A stretch of DNA of 48,057 nt from positions 1 through 48,057 of the forward strand of contig JAFUTW010000016.1 of assembly GCA_017484085.1 (NCBI GenBank), in the 5' to 3' direction. The notes beneath the pieces are model-generated. The model searched no databases and was not told where the DNA came from. It saw only the letters and a program-made list of their open reading frames with translations. Within the stretch, counting starts at the first letter, position 1; each line of letters starts with the position of its first letter. Source of the DNA: Clostridia bacterium (GTDB lineage Bacteria > Bacillota > Clostridia > Christensenellales > Aristaeellaceae). A program made the position numbers and the translations under genes. This document shows, in pieces, positions 39,668 through 46,526 of the stretch.

Positions 39668-40891
39668 GTGGCCTACAGCGAATTGATCAAGAATTTTGAG
39701 AAGGTCCGCTCTTATATGCGGGATTTTTACGTCTATGGTTTCAAGGGCCGCAATGAGTTTGATGCCAAAAGCGCCAGGATCTATGACGATGAATACCGCA
39801 GGGTGAAGGCCTGGCTGGAAGGCTATATGAATTCCTATACCGATGAAACCGGGAAAAAGGTCTTCATCTCCATCGACAGCCGTGCGGTCTTTCACAACCC
39901 GCTGTATACTGCTTTCAAAACCAAGAGCTTTACGGACTGGGATATCACGCTGCATTTCTTTCTGCTGGATATCCTTTCGGACGGGCCGGCCACGGTCGGC
40001 GACTGTGTTCAGAGGATCACGGAGGTTTATCTGAAGGATTTTCCCGCCGAGTTTCCGGATGAGCGCACCGTCCGGAACAAGCTGAGCGAATACGAGAAGA
40101 TGGGGATCCTGGTTTCACGGAAGCGGGGGCGGAACCTTGTCTACTCGTTTTCAGAGGAATTCCGGGAGTCTCCCGCCTGGCGGGACGCCATCGCTTTTTA
40201 CACAGAAGCGATGCCGCTGGGGGTCATCGGGAGCTATTTTCCGCAGAGCGGCGCATCGCCTTTCGGATTCAAACACCGGTACCTGCTGGATGCGCTGGAC
40301 AGCGAGATCGTGTATGACCTGTGTGAATGCATGAATGAGAGCCGCGCAGCGGAGCTGACCCTCTTTTCCCGCAGGAAAAAGCAGGAGAATACGCACACCG
40401 TTTATCCTGTCCGGTTCTATTTTTCCGTGCAAAGCGGAAGGCAGTACCTCCTGGGTTATCATTACCGCTTCCGGAGGCCGATGTTTTTCCGCCTGGACTG
40501 CCTGAAGAAGGTCAAAGCGCTGGAGACGGAAAAGGATCCTGAAAGGTACGAGGCTTACTGGCAGGCGTTTGACCGGTATCTCTGGGGCGTCTCGCCGGGG
40601 GACCATACGCTGGACCATCTGGAGATGCTGATCCACGCCGGCCCTGATGAGGGATTCATTGCCGAAAGGCTGATGCGGGAAAAACGGCACGGCACAGTGG
40701 AGCAGGCGGACGGGGAAACCTGGAAGTTTACTGCGGATGTGTACGATGCAACTGAGATGCTGCCGTGGATCCGCACGTTTATCGGCCGGATCGAGCAGCT
40801 GACCTGCACGAGCGATTACGTTGTCCGCTGCCTCCAGGACGACCTGACGGCGATGAACCGTATGTACGGGGGTGATACCGGTGCTGTTTGA
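39668..40891 (+). CDS. WYL-domain transcriptional regulator 1
   Basis: The product has 407 residues from a GTG with GAGGGGGAA upstream. Residues about 95-165 are winged-helix-like (DERTVRNKLSEYEKMGILVS). The C-terminal part carries a WYL fold (VYPVRFYFSVQSGRQYLLGY, YRFRRPMFFRLDCLKKVKAL) and a C-terminal extension (WIRTFIGRIEQLTCTSDYVV). WYL domains bind nucleic acid or nucleotides and regulate DNA-damage, defence and RNA-repair genes. The stop overlaps the start of the second WYL gene, so the two are likely partners. Confidence 0.87.
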   Translation: MAYSELIKNFEKVRSYMRDFYVYGFKGRNEFDAKSARIYDDEYRRVKAWLEGYMNSYTDETGKKVFISIDSRAVFHNPLYTAFKTKSFTDWDITLHFFLLDILSDGPATVGDCVQRITEVYLKDFPAEFPDERTVRNKLSEYEKMGILVSRKRGRNLVYSFSEEFRESPAWRDAIAFYTEAMPLGVIGSYFPQSGASPFGFKHRYLLDALDSEIVYDLCECMNESRAAELTLFSRRKKQENTHTVYPVRFYFSVQSGRQYLLGYHYRFRRPMFFRLDCLKKVKALETEKDPERYEAYWQAFDRYLWGVSPGDHTLDHLEMLIHAGPDEGFIAERLMREKRHGTVEQADGETWKFTADVYDATEMLPWIRTFIGRIEQLTCTSDYVVRCLQDDLTAMNRMYGGDTGAV

Positions 40892-41795
40892 CGAGTATTA
40901 CGGCGAGTATTATGCCTGTGTTTCGGAGATCCTGCAGGAAGCGTTGAAAGGGACCCTCACTAAAGAGAAGCTGATCGATATCACAAGACGCAGGGGATTT
41001 GCCGAAACCGTTCTGACCATACCGGGGCATCTGAAGGACGGCTCTTGGCCGCTGCTGACAGCGGATCTCAAAACGGCGCTTCGGCATCCCCCGCAGCATC
41101 CGGTCACCCTGCTGCAGAAGCGGTGGCTGAAGACCTTGCTGGATGATCCGAAGATCCGTCTGTTCAATGTGCCGGAAACCGGGCTGGAGGACATCCGGCC
41201 GCTGTTTGACCCGCGGAAGATCATCTGGTACGACCGGTACGGCGACGGAGATCCTTATGAAGATCCGGGGTACATCGAGCGTTTCCGGCTGCTGCTGGAG
41301 GCTGTGAAACAGCACCGCAGGGTGCAGGTGACGTTTACCAGCCACAGGGGCAGGCAGAACACCTGGACCGTGTTACCGTACCGGCTGGAATACTCCGGCA
41401 CGGACGACAAATTCCGGCTGCTGTGCGAAAGCGACAGGCAGAGATACCGGACGCTGAACCTGCAGCGCATCTCCGCCTGCCGCCTCTTGGAGGCCTTTGA
41501 TCCGGAGGAGCATCCATCGCCGCTGCTGCAAAACGACAGTGTGCAGCTGGAGATCGTCGATGAGCGCAACGCGCTGGAACGGGCTATGCTGCAGTTTTCC
41601 TACCTGGCCAAGAAGACGGAGCGGACCGGAGAAAACACTTACCGGATGACGCTGCAATACCGCAGGGAAGACGAAACGGAGCTGCTGATCCGCATCCTCT
41701 CGTTCGGCCCTGTGATACGGGTGGTGGAGCCGGACCGCCTGGCCATGCTGATCCGGGAGCGGCTGCAGCGGCAGTCCCTTTGCCATTTTCCCTGA
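40881..41795 (+). CDS. WYL-domain transcriptional regulator 2
   Basis: The product has 304 residues. The GTG at 40881 has GGGGGTG seven bases upstream; another GTG at 40872 is an alternative. There is no obvious N-terminal helix-turn-helix, unlike its partner. A WYL fold lies at about residues 135-200 (VQVTFTSHRGRQNTWTVLPY, YSGTDDKFRLLCESDRQRY, LNLQRISACRLLE), then an extension with ILSFGPVIRVVEPDRL. Two adjacent WYL genes with split roles recall heterodimeric WYL pairs such as PafB/PafC. A weak terminator follows. Confidence 0.85.
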   Translation: MLFDEYYGEYYACVSEILQEALKGTLTKEKLIDITRRRGFAETVLTIPGHLKDGSWPLLTADLKTALRHPPQHPVTLLQKRWLKTLLDDPKIRLFNVPETGLEDIRPLFDPRKIIWYDRYGDGDPYEDPGYIERFRLLLEAVKQHRRVQVTFTSHRGRQNTWTVLPYRLEYSGTDDKFRLLCESDRQRYRTLNLQRISACRLLEAFDPEEHPSPLLQNDSVQLEIVDERNALERAMLQFSYLAKKTERTGENTYRMTLQYRREDETELLIRILSFGPVIRVVEPDRLAMLIRERLQRQSLCHFP

Positions 41796-41802
41796 AGAAG
41801 AG

Positions 41803-41821
41803 AAGTTCGCAACTTTTTTTT
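41803..41821 (+). terminator. weak terminator after the WYL pair
   Basis: A short AAGTT/AACTT stem with CGC loop is followed by eight T. It would separate the regulators from the RNA/Ro/RtcB unit. Confidence 0.55.
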
Positions 41822-41825
41822 CATG

Positions 41826-41851
41826 ATCTGCGCGGCAGATTCTGTTATCCT
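41826..41851 (+). promoter_or_regulatory. operator palindrome and -10 box of the RNA array
   Basis: ATCTGC GCG GCAGAT is a perfect 6-3-6 inverted repeat at 41826-41840. Six bases later TATCCT (41846-41851) could be a -10 box whose start site would be 41857-41858, exactly the 5' base of the first predicted RNA helix. No good -35 box is present, as expected for an activated promoter. The palindrome lies where a WYL or XRE regulator could act. Confidence 0.5.
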
Positions 41852-41856
41852 TTGCT

Positions 41857-42010
41857 CAAGATACCGACAGCAATCCAATACATAGGAATGCCAGTAGCCA
41901 CGCAGCGACGGCGGGAACGATACCGGTAAAGACCGACGAAGCGCAAAGGGCAAACGGCCACGGCCGGGTTTTCGGAGGTGAAAGCCCTCCGCTGGAGGCA
42001 GGGTATCTTG
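41857..42010 (+). ncRNA. Y-RNA-like RNA 1
   Basis: CAAGATACC (41857-41865) pairs perfectly with GGTATCTTG (42002-42010), closing a 154-base RNA. GACAGCAATCC follows the 5' strand directly. Inside are hairpins such as GGGTTTTC/GAAAGCCC and CCTCC/GGAGG. There is no ribosome binding site or long reading frame. It is the first of three modules with the same closing-helix layout. Bacterial Y RNAs have a helix joining 5' and 3' ends that binds Ro60; the next gene is Ro60-like. Confidence 0.75.
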
Positions 42011-42018
42011 CCGGTGAA

Positions 42019-42082
42019 AAGACGCAGACAGCAATCCTCTATCGCACATTTATTTCGTCTGATAAACGAAGCCCTGCGTCTT
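42019..42082 (+). ncRNA. Y-RNA-like RNA 2
   Basis: AAGACGCAG (42019-42027) pairs with CTGCGTCTT (42074-42082), closing 64 bases. ACAGCAATCC follows the 5' strand as in RNA 1, and a TTCGT/ACGAA hairpin fills the loop. Eight bases separate it from RNA 1 and seven from RNA 3. The smallest module, it could be the minimal Ro-binding unit. Confidence 0.75.
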
Positions 42083-42089
42083 GTCTTCA

Positions 42090-42200
42090 AAGATGCCGAC
42101 AGCAAATCAAAACGTTCGTTAGTCCAGGGGAGGACAACGGGACCATGCGTTCCGCCTTGCGGGGGTTCGACTCCCTCACGAATTTGAAAAACGGCATCTT
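42090..42200 (+). ncRNA. Y-RNA-like RNA 3 with tRNA-like domain
   Basis: AAGATGCC (42090-42097) pairs with GGCATCTT (42193-42200), closing 111 bases. GACAGCAAATC follows the 5' strand. The interior from 42113 to 42185 folds as a full tRNA-like cloverleaf. Bacterial YrlA-type Y RNAs contain just such a tRNA mimic. It ends 17 bases before the Ro60-like gene's ribosome binding site. Confidence 0.8.
42113..42185 (+). other. tRNA-like cloverleaf inside RNA 3
   Basis: Acceptor CGTTCGT/ACGAATT (6 of 7 pairs, one wobble), D arm GTCC/GGAC with AGGGGA loop, 5-bp stem CGGGA/TTCCG with 7-base loop CCATGCG, 6-base variable region, T arm GGGGG TTCGACT CCCTC. It lacks CCA, has C33 in place of U33, and is enclosed in another helix, so it is not a working tRNA but a mimic. 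Confidence 0.8.
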
Positions 42201-42233
42201 GTTCTCAAAATACAGCAAAGGAGGACGATGAAC

Positions 42234-43691
42234 ATGCTGAATGAATTGAAAAACGAAGCCGGCCGCACACTGACGGAAAACGGAGCGGCAGCCCTGCGGA
42301 GCACGGGATCCGATTGCCTGGATCTGTTTGCGACGATTGGCGCGCTGAGAAACGCAGGAGAGCGTGAGATCATCGCCCGCTTTGTCCGCGCATATGCCGA
42401 AGACCGGGATCTGGCGATGAAGATGCTGTTCTACAGCCGGGATATCCGGGGAGGACTGGGCGAGCGCCGCGTCTTCCGCATCATCCTGAGGGAACTGGCG
42501 GATACCCGGCCGGAGTCCGTCCGCAGGAACCTGCACCTCATCAGTGAGTACGGCCGCTGGGACGACCTGACCGTGCTCTTTGACACGCAGTGCGAAAAGG
42601 ATGCCCTGAAGCTGATCCGGGAGCAGCTCGGTCGGGATCTGGCAGCGCTCCGGGCCGGCGGGGAGATTTCCCTGATGGCAAAGTGGCTGCCCTCCGTCAA
42701 CACGTCAAACCCTGAAACCGTGCGAAACGGAAAGCGCATCGCAAAAGCGCTGAAACTGTCGGATGCGGAGTACCGCAGGACGCTGGTCCGGCTCCGCGAA
42801 AGGATCCGGATCATCGAAAACCGGCTGCGCACGAAGGATTATACGTTTGATTATGCGGCGCAGCCCTCCAGGGCTATGCTCAAATACCGCAAAGCGTTTC
42901 AAAGAAACGACCGGGAGCGCTATGAAAGCTACCTGGACAGCGTCTCCATGGGGACGGAGAGCCTGAAAACGGCGGCGCTGAATCCTTACGACATCGTGGA
43001 GAAGGCGATCCGCTGGAAGGGTGATCCTCTGGAGCGGAAGGCGCTGGATGTGACCTGGAACGCGCTTCCCGACTACGCGGCCCGGGAAAACGCGCTGTGC
43101 GTGATCGACGGTTCGGGCTCCATGTATGGCGGGGGTACGCCGTATCCCATCACCGTGGCGCTGTCCCTGGGCCTGTATTTTGCGGAGCGCAATACCGGTG
43201 AATTCCGTAACCATTTCATCACCTTTTCCCGGACCCCGCAGCTGGTGGAAATCAAAGGACAGGACCTGACGGAAAAGGTCCGCTACTGCGCTTCGTTCAA
43301 TGAAGTCGCAAACACGAACGTTCAGAAGGTGTTTGAACTGATTCTCTCAACAGCGGTCAAAAACAGGCTGCCGCAGAGCGAAATGCCGGGGACGCTGTAT
43401 TTCATCTCCGATATGGAGTTTGACTTCTGTACGGATGACGCCTCCCTGACGAATTTCGAGTATGCCGGGCGTCTGTTCAGGGAGAACGGGTACGCGCTGC
43501 CCAGGATCGTCTTCTGGAACGTCCAAAGCCGTAACCGGCAGCAGCCCGTCCGCATGAATGACAAAGGCGTCATCCTCGTGAGCGGATGCAGCCCGCGCAT
43601 CTTCTCGATGGTAGCCGGCGGGGCACCGGATCCCTTGACCTATATGCGGCAGACGCTCCTCGGGGAGCGGTATGCGCCGGTCTGCGCGTAA
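42234..43691 (+). CDS. Ro60-like protein (TROVE/DUF2828-type, with vWA domain)
   Basis: The product has 485 residues. AAAGGAGG lies nine bases before the ATG at 42234; an ATG at 42228 is only three bases away from it. Residues 1-270 form a helical-repeat ring-type domain (TENGAAALRSTGSDCLDLFA, RDIRGGLGERRVFRIILREL, SLMAKWLPSVNTSN). Residues 280-460 are a von Willebrand A domain with MIDAS motif VIDGSGSMYGG and FNEVANTNVQKVFELIL. Ro60 proteins bind Y RNAs and misfolded RNA through the ring and degrade or store it with nucleases. Here RNAs lie directly upstream and an RNA ligase downstream. Confidence 0.9.
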   Translation: MLNELKNEAGRTLTENGAAALRSTGSDCLDLFATIGALRNAGEREIIARFVRAYAEDRDLAMKMLFYSRDIRGGLGERRVFRIILRELADTRPESVRRNLHLISEYGRWDDLTVLFDTQCEKDALKLIREQLGRDLAALRAGGEISLMAKWLPSVNTSNPETVRNGKRIAKALKLSDAEYRRTLVRLRERIRIIENRLRTKDYTFDYAAQPSRAMLKYRKAFQRNDRERYESYLDSVSMGTESLKTAALNPYDIVEKAIRWKGDPLERKALDVTWNALPDYAARENALCVIDGSGSMYGGGTPYPITVALSLGLYFAERNTGEFRNHFITFSRTPQLVEIKGQDLTEKVRYCASFNEVANTNVQKVFELILSTAVKNRLPQSEMPGTLYFISDMEFDFCTDDASLTNFEYAGRLFRENGYALPRIVFWNVQSRNRQQPVRMNDKGVILVSGCSPRIFSMVAGGAPDPLTYMRQTLLGERYAPVCA

Positions 43692-43709
43692 GCGGCCTCC
43701 TGAACCGTT

Positions 43710-43816
43710 TGCCGCAGTTCATATTACCTGATATCCCTGCGGACGCGGCAGGGCGAAAGCAGGCGCGGTCGGCGGCGGGGATGGCGCAGACAGCTAATCT
43801 GCAGGCTCACCCCGCC
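43710..43816 (+). other. structured gap between the Ro60-like and rtcB genes
   Basis: The 150-base gap has two hairpins: TGCCGC (43710) with GCGGCA (43745), and GGCGGGG (43774) with CCCCGCC (43810), the latter enclosing GCAGA/TCTGC. The loop of the second reads GACAGCTAA, close to the GACAGCAA motif of RNAs 1-3. It may be a fourth, degenerate module or a processing/attenuation site. Confidence 0.45.
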
Positions 43817-43841
43817 GGCCGGCTGTCTGAAGGAAGGCATT

Positions 43842-45047
43842 ATGATGGAAATAAAAGGAAAGTTTGCGACGGCGATCAGCTATGCAAAGGAAATGGAGGA
43901 GCTGGCTGAGAGCCAGATCCGCACCCTGTGTGATCAGCCGTTTGCCGAGGGCTGCCGGGTGCGGATCATGCCCGATGTGCACGCCGGAAAGGGCTGCACC
44001 ATCGGCACGACCATGACCATCCGCGGGAAGGCGGTCCCCAATGTCGTGGGCGTGGATATCGGCTGCGGCATGTATGCCACAAGGCTGGAGGACGGGCAGA
44101 TGGACTTCGGGCGCATCGATGAGATCTGCCACCGGATTCCCAGCGGGATGAACGTATGGGAGTCCCCCCGGGAGGCCTTTGACCTGGAGCAGCTCCGCTG
44201 CTATGAGAAGCTGCACAGCAGGACGCGGCTCAAAAACTCGCTGGGGACGCTGGGCGGCGGCAACCACTTTATCGAGATCGACCGTTCCGAAAGCGGGGCA
44301 TACTGGCTGGTCATCCATTCCGGCAGCCGGAATCTCGGCAAGCAGGTCTGCGAGTTTTACCAGCAGCTGGCCGTGGATATCGCGGAGGGGAAGGAAGAAT
44401 ACAAAGAATCCTCTCCCGAGCTGATCGCCCGGCTGAAGGCGGAGGGCAGGCAGAAGGAGATCCAGAAGGAACTGAAAGCCCTGCGCCTGAGGCTGAATCA
44501 CAAGACCGCGCCGGACAGCCTGTGCCATCTGGAAGGGCAGCCGCTGGAGGATTACCTGCACGACGTCCGGATCTGCCAGGCCTTCGCCAGGCGCAACCGG
44601 GAAATCATGACGGAAATCATCCTGGAGCAAAGCGGCATGAGAGCCGCGGAGAGCTTCCACACCATTCATAACTACATCGACACGGACGAGATGATCCTGA
44701 GGAAGGGCGCCATCGCGGCGCATGCCGGCGAGCGGGTGCTGATCCCCATCAACATGCGGGACGGCAGCATCATCGCCATCGGGCGCGGCAACGAGGAGTG
44801 GAACTTCTCCGCCCCGCACGGCGCCGGGCGGGTCATGTCCAGAAAGACGGCCCGGGACACCCTTTCCCTGGAGGCGTACCGGGAGGCCATGAAGGGCATC
44901 TACACCACGACGGCCAACCTGGAGACGATCGACGAAGCGCCCATGGCCTACAAGCGGATGGAGGACATCCTGGAGGCCATCCGCGAGGCGGTCGACATCG
45001 TGGAGATCATCAAACCGGTTTACAATTTCAAGGCGGCGGAACAGTAG
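43842..45047 (+). CDS. rtcB: RNA ligase RtcB
   Basis: The product has 401 residues, AAGGAAGG before the ATG. RtcB features: VGVDIGCGM (metal-binding Asp and Cys), LGTLGGGNHFIEID (GMP-binding GGGNH), WLVIHSGSRNLG, and NFSAPHGAGRVMSR with the His that is guanylylated. RtcB joins 2',3'-cyclic phosphate or 3'-phosphate to 5'-hydroxyl RNA ends using GTP and Mn, healing broken tRNAs and other RNAs. No archease or RtcA gene is adjacent. It ends in a stem overlapping its own stop codon. Confidence 0.96.
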   Translation: MMEIKGKFATAISYAKEMEELAESQIRTLCDQPFAEGCRVRIMPDVHAGKGCTIGTTMTIRGKAVPNVVGVDIGCGMYATRLEDGQMDFGRIDEICHRIPSGMNVWESPREAFDLEQLRCYEKLHSRTRLKNSLGTLGGGNHFIEIDRSESGAYWLVIHSGSRNLGKQVCEFYQQLAVDIAEGKEEYKESSPELIARLKAEGRQKEIQKELKALRLRLNHKTAPDSLCHLEGQPLEDYLHDVRICQAFARRNREIMTEIILEQSGMRAAESFHTIHNYIDTDEMILRKGAIAAHAGERVLIPINMRDGSIIAIGRGNEEWNFSAPHGAGRVMSRKTARDTLSLEAYREAMKGIYTTTANLETIDEAPMAYKRMEDILEAIREAVDIVEIIKPVYNFKAAEQ

Positions 45048-45065
45048 CTCCGCCGCTGTATTTTT
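45033..45065 (+). terminator. terminator overlapping the rtcB stop
   Basis: GCGGCGGA pairs with TCCGCCGC around the TAG stop, followed by TGTATTTTT. Confidence 0.8.
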
Positions 45066-45115
45066 GAAATGACAGGCGTTTTTATTTCAAAGCCGAACTA
45101 TAACATACAAGCCGG

Positions 45116-45124
45116 TGATATAAT
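45116..45124 (+). promoter_or_regulatory. extended -10 promoter
   Basis: TGATATAAT is a perfect extended -10 element, 23 bases before the ATG of the repeat protein. There is no clear -35 box. Confidence 0.6.
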
Positions 45125-45147
45125 AGATTGACGAAGGGGTGGAGGGA

Positions 45148-45546
45148 ATGAAAGACAAAAGGATCACCAGCATTCCCGGCCTGCTGGGGCGGGTGGATCA
45201 TTACGACGAGAACGGGGAGCTCATCGGCTACAGCATGCCGGGGCTTCTCGGGGGGATGGACCACTTTACCGCCGACGGCACTCCGGCAGGCTGCAGCGTC
45301 GAGGGCGTGCTGGGCGGGCTGGAGCATTACGACAGAGCGGGGAAGCACGCGGGGTACAGCGTGGATGGCCTCCTCGGCGGGTATGCCCACTACGGCTCCG
45401 ACGGCAGCTACGAGGGGTTCAGCGCGCCGAACATCCTTTCCGGCAGCACCTTCTACGGCAGCGCGGGCGGCGCTTCCGGGATCTTTGAGGATACGGGGGA
45501 GGCCGGCGACGGGTGCGACGGGCCGGATCCCTTTGACGACATTTAA
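45148..45546 (+). CDS. protein of four to five 21-residue tandem repeats
   Basis: The product has 132 residues and starts at an ATG with AAGGGG eight bases upstream. The repeats read GLLGRVDHYDENGELIGYSM, GLLGGMDHFTADGTPAGCSV, GVLGGLEHYDRAGKHAGYSV, GLLGGYAHYGSDGSYEGFSA, then a decayed fifth. The pattern is GLLGGxxHYxxxGxxxGYSxx. A short acidic end follows. The motif suggests a beta-hairpin repeat with a G-turn like MORN or YD repeats, though it matches neither exactly. There is no signal peptide. Function unknown; it follows the RNA-repair locus but has its own promoter. Confidence 0.75.
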   Translation: MKDKRITSIPGLLGRVDHYDENGELIGYSMPGLLGGMDHFTADGTPAGCSVEGVLGGLEHYDRAGKHAGYSVDGLLGGYAHYGSDGSYEGFSAPNILSGSTFYGSAGGASGIFEDTGEAGDGCDGPDPFDDI

Positions 45547-45587
45547 GGGGACGCGCCGGGGCAAACTGCTACGGCCTGATCTTCAGG

Positions 45588-45716
45588 ATGCTGATCGATA
45601 AGAAACCGGTCAAAGAGGCCCTGTTCGGCTCTGACAGCATCACCTTCCTGATTGCCGCCATCGTCGTGGAACTCATCATTTTCTACTTTACCCGCGCAAA
45701 GAAGGAGAAAGCATAA
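45588..45716 (+). CDS. 42-residue membrane peptide or gene remnant
   Basis: From ATG at 45588 to TAA at 45714. MLIDKKPVKEALFGSDSITF is followed by a membrane segment (LIAAIVVELIIFYF) and a basic end (TRAKKEKA). There is no good ribosome binding site, and the same frame stays open upstream with sensible residues (NCYGLIFR), so it may be the end of a longer gene that has lost its start. Confidence 0.45.
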   Translation: MLIDKKPVKEALFGSDSITFLIAAIVVELIIFYFTRAKKEKA

Positions 45717-45769
45717 GCATAAAGCCGGCCGGTGTTCCCGGCCGCGGGAATGCAGAATTTTACAGAAGG

Positions 45770-45791
45770 ACGGGATAACCCGCCCGTTTTT
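45770..45791 (+). terminator. terminator in the gap at 45.7-46.0 kb
   Basis: ACGGG pairs with CCCGT, followed by six T in all. The stem is short. An additional GGCCGG/CCGGCC hairpin lies at 45726-45742. Confidence 0.5.
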
Positions 45792-45814
45792 TGCGTCTTA
45801 AGAATGGAAAGCAA

Positions 45815-45910
45815 ATGATAAAGTATATCTGTATCTGCAATATGGACGATCCGTATATGCATACAACCGGAGCGGAGAACAATTGGGGCATCCCTTTTAC
45901 CTGGAATTGA
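45815..45910 (+). CDS. possible 31-residue ORF
   Basis: ATG at 45815 to TGA at 45908 gives a Cys-containing peptide (MIKYICICNMDDPYMHTTGA, then ENNWGIPFTWN). The ribosome binding site is weak (GGAAAG). The Trp- and Pro-rich end looks protein-like, perhaps a remnant. This is the only thing seen in the 285-base gap before 46001 apart from the terminator stems. Confidence 0.25.
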   Translation: MIKYICICNMDDPYMHTTGAENNWGIPFTWN

Positions 45911-46000
45911 GAAGGACGGTTGACAGGAACGGGGGATCGGTTACACAATAGGAGTATGACTAGAACGGGCTGAAAAGGCGGTAAAAGTGAAGGAGTGTAA

Positions 46001-46492
46001 ATGACCGTGAGCAGACTTACAGCGATGCTTCTCACGATGGGGATGTTGCTTGCATGCGCGGCACATGCGCTGGCAGAGGCAGATGAGCAGAAAAGCCGCC
46101 TGCTGCAGAAGCGGGAAGAGATCTGCACAGCGCTTGGAGAAAAGACGGAAATCGGAGAAATATTGTCAGCGGTCATGCCTGCATGGCAGTTTGAAGGGAA
46201 TGAAGAATTTTATCCTGAGCTTTTGCTACAGTCAGGCGTATTCGACTTTGGGGCAGGAGAGCAATTCCGGATTTCTTGGACCTATCAGGAAAGTGATGAC
46301 GGGAGCGATGAATTCTATCAGCTTCGCATCACGATAGAGTATCCGCCTGACACCGGGAACAGACATATTTATGAGACACAGTGGCTTTATGCGGGGGATG
46401 ACTTCGAATCGGCTGTACGAAATATGAAGGCTTATCAGTGGGCAAAAGGGAAAAGCGCAGTGCGGGTCACCGTAGAACTGGAGAAAACATAA
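46001..46492 (+). CDS. secreted or lipid-anchored protein of unknown function
   Basis: The product has 163 residues, with AAGGAG six bases before the ATG. The N-terminus MTVSRLTAMLLTMGMLLACA is a signal peptide, with LLAC as a possible lipobox and ALA-EA as an alternative cleavage site. The mature domain (about 135 residues) is acidic with alternating strands and no recognised family. Codon use is more A/T-rich than in the genes to the left. Confidence 0.7.
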   Translation: MTVSRLTAMLLTMGMLLACAAHALAEADEQKSRLLQKREEICTALGEKTEIGEILSAVMPAWQFEGNEEFYPELLLQSGVFDFGAGEQFRISWTYQESDDGSDEFYQLRITIEYPPDTGNRHIYETQWLYAGDDFESAVRNMKAYQWAKGKSAVRVTVELEKT

Positions 46493-46526
46493 GAGACAAT
46501 GATAACAGTGAGAGGAGAGCGGACGG

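Noticed and set aside
41857-42105. CRISPR array suggested by repeated GACAGCAA
   Set aside because: The repeats are too short, unevenly spaced and linked to helices. There are no cas genes.
42113-42185. Functional tRNA-His-like gene
   Set aside because: It lacks CCA, lacks U33, has a mismatched acceptor and lacks the extra G-1 of tRNA-His, and it is enclosed in a flanking helix.
41822-42227. Coding sequence in the 400-base gap before the Ro60-like gene
   Set aside because: Only short frames without ribosome binding sites. The perfect paired helices and repeated motif explain the stretch better.
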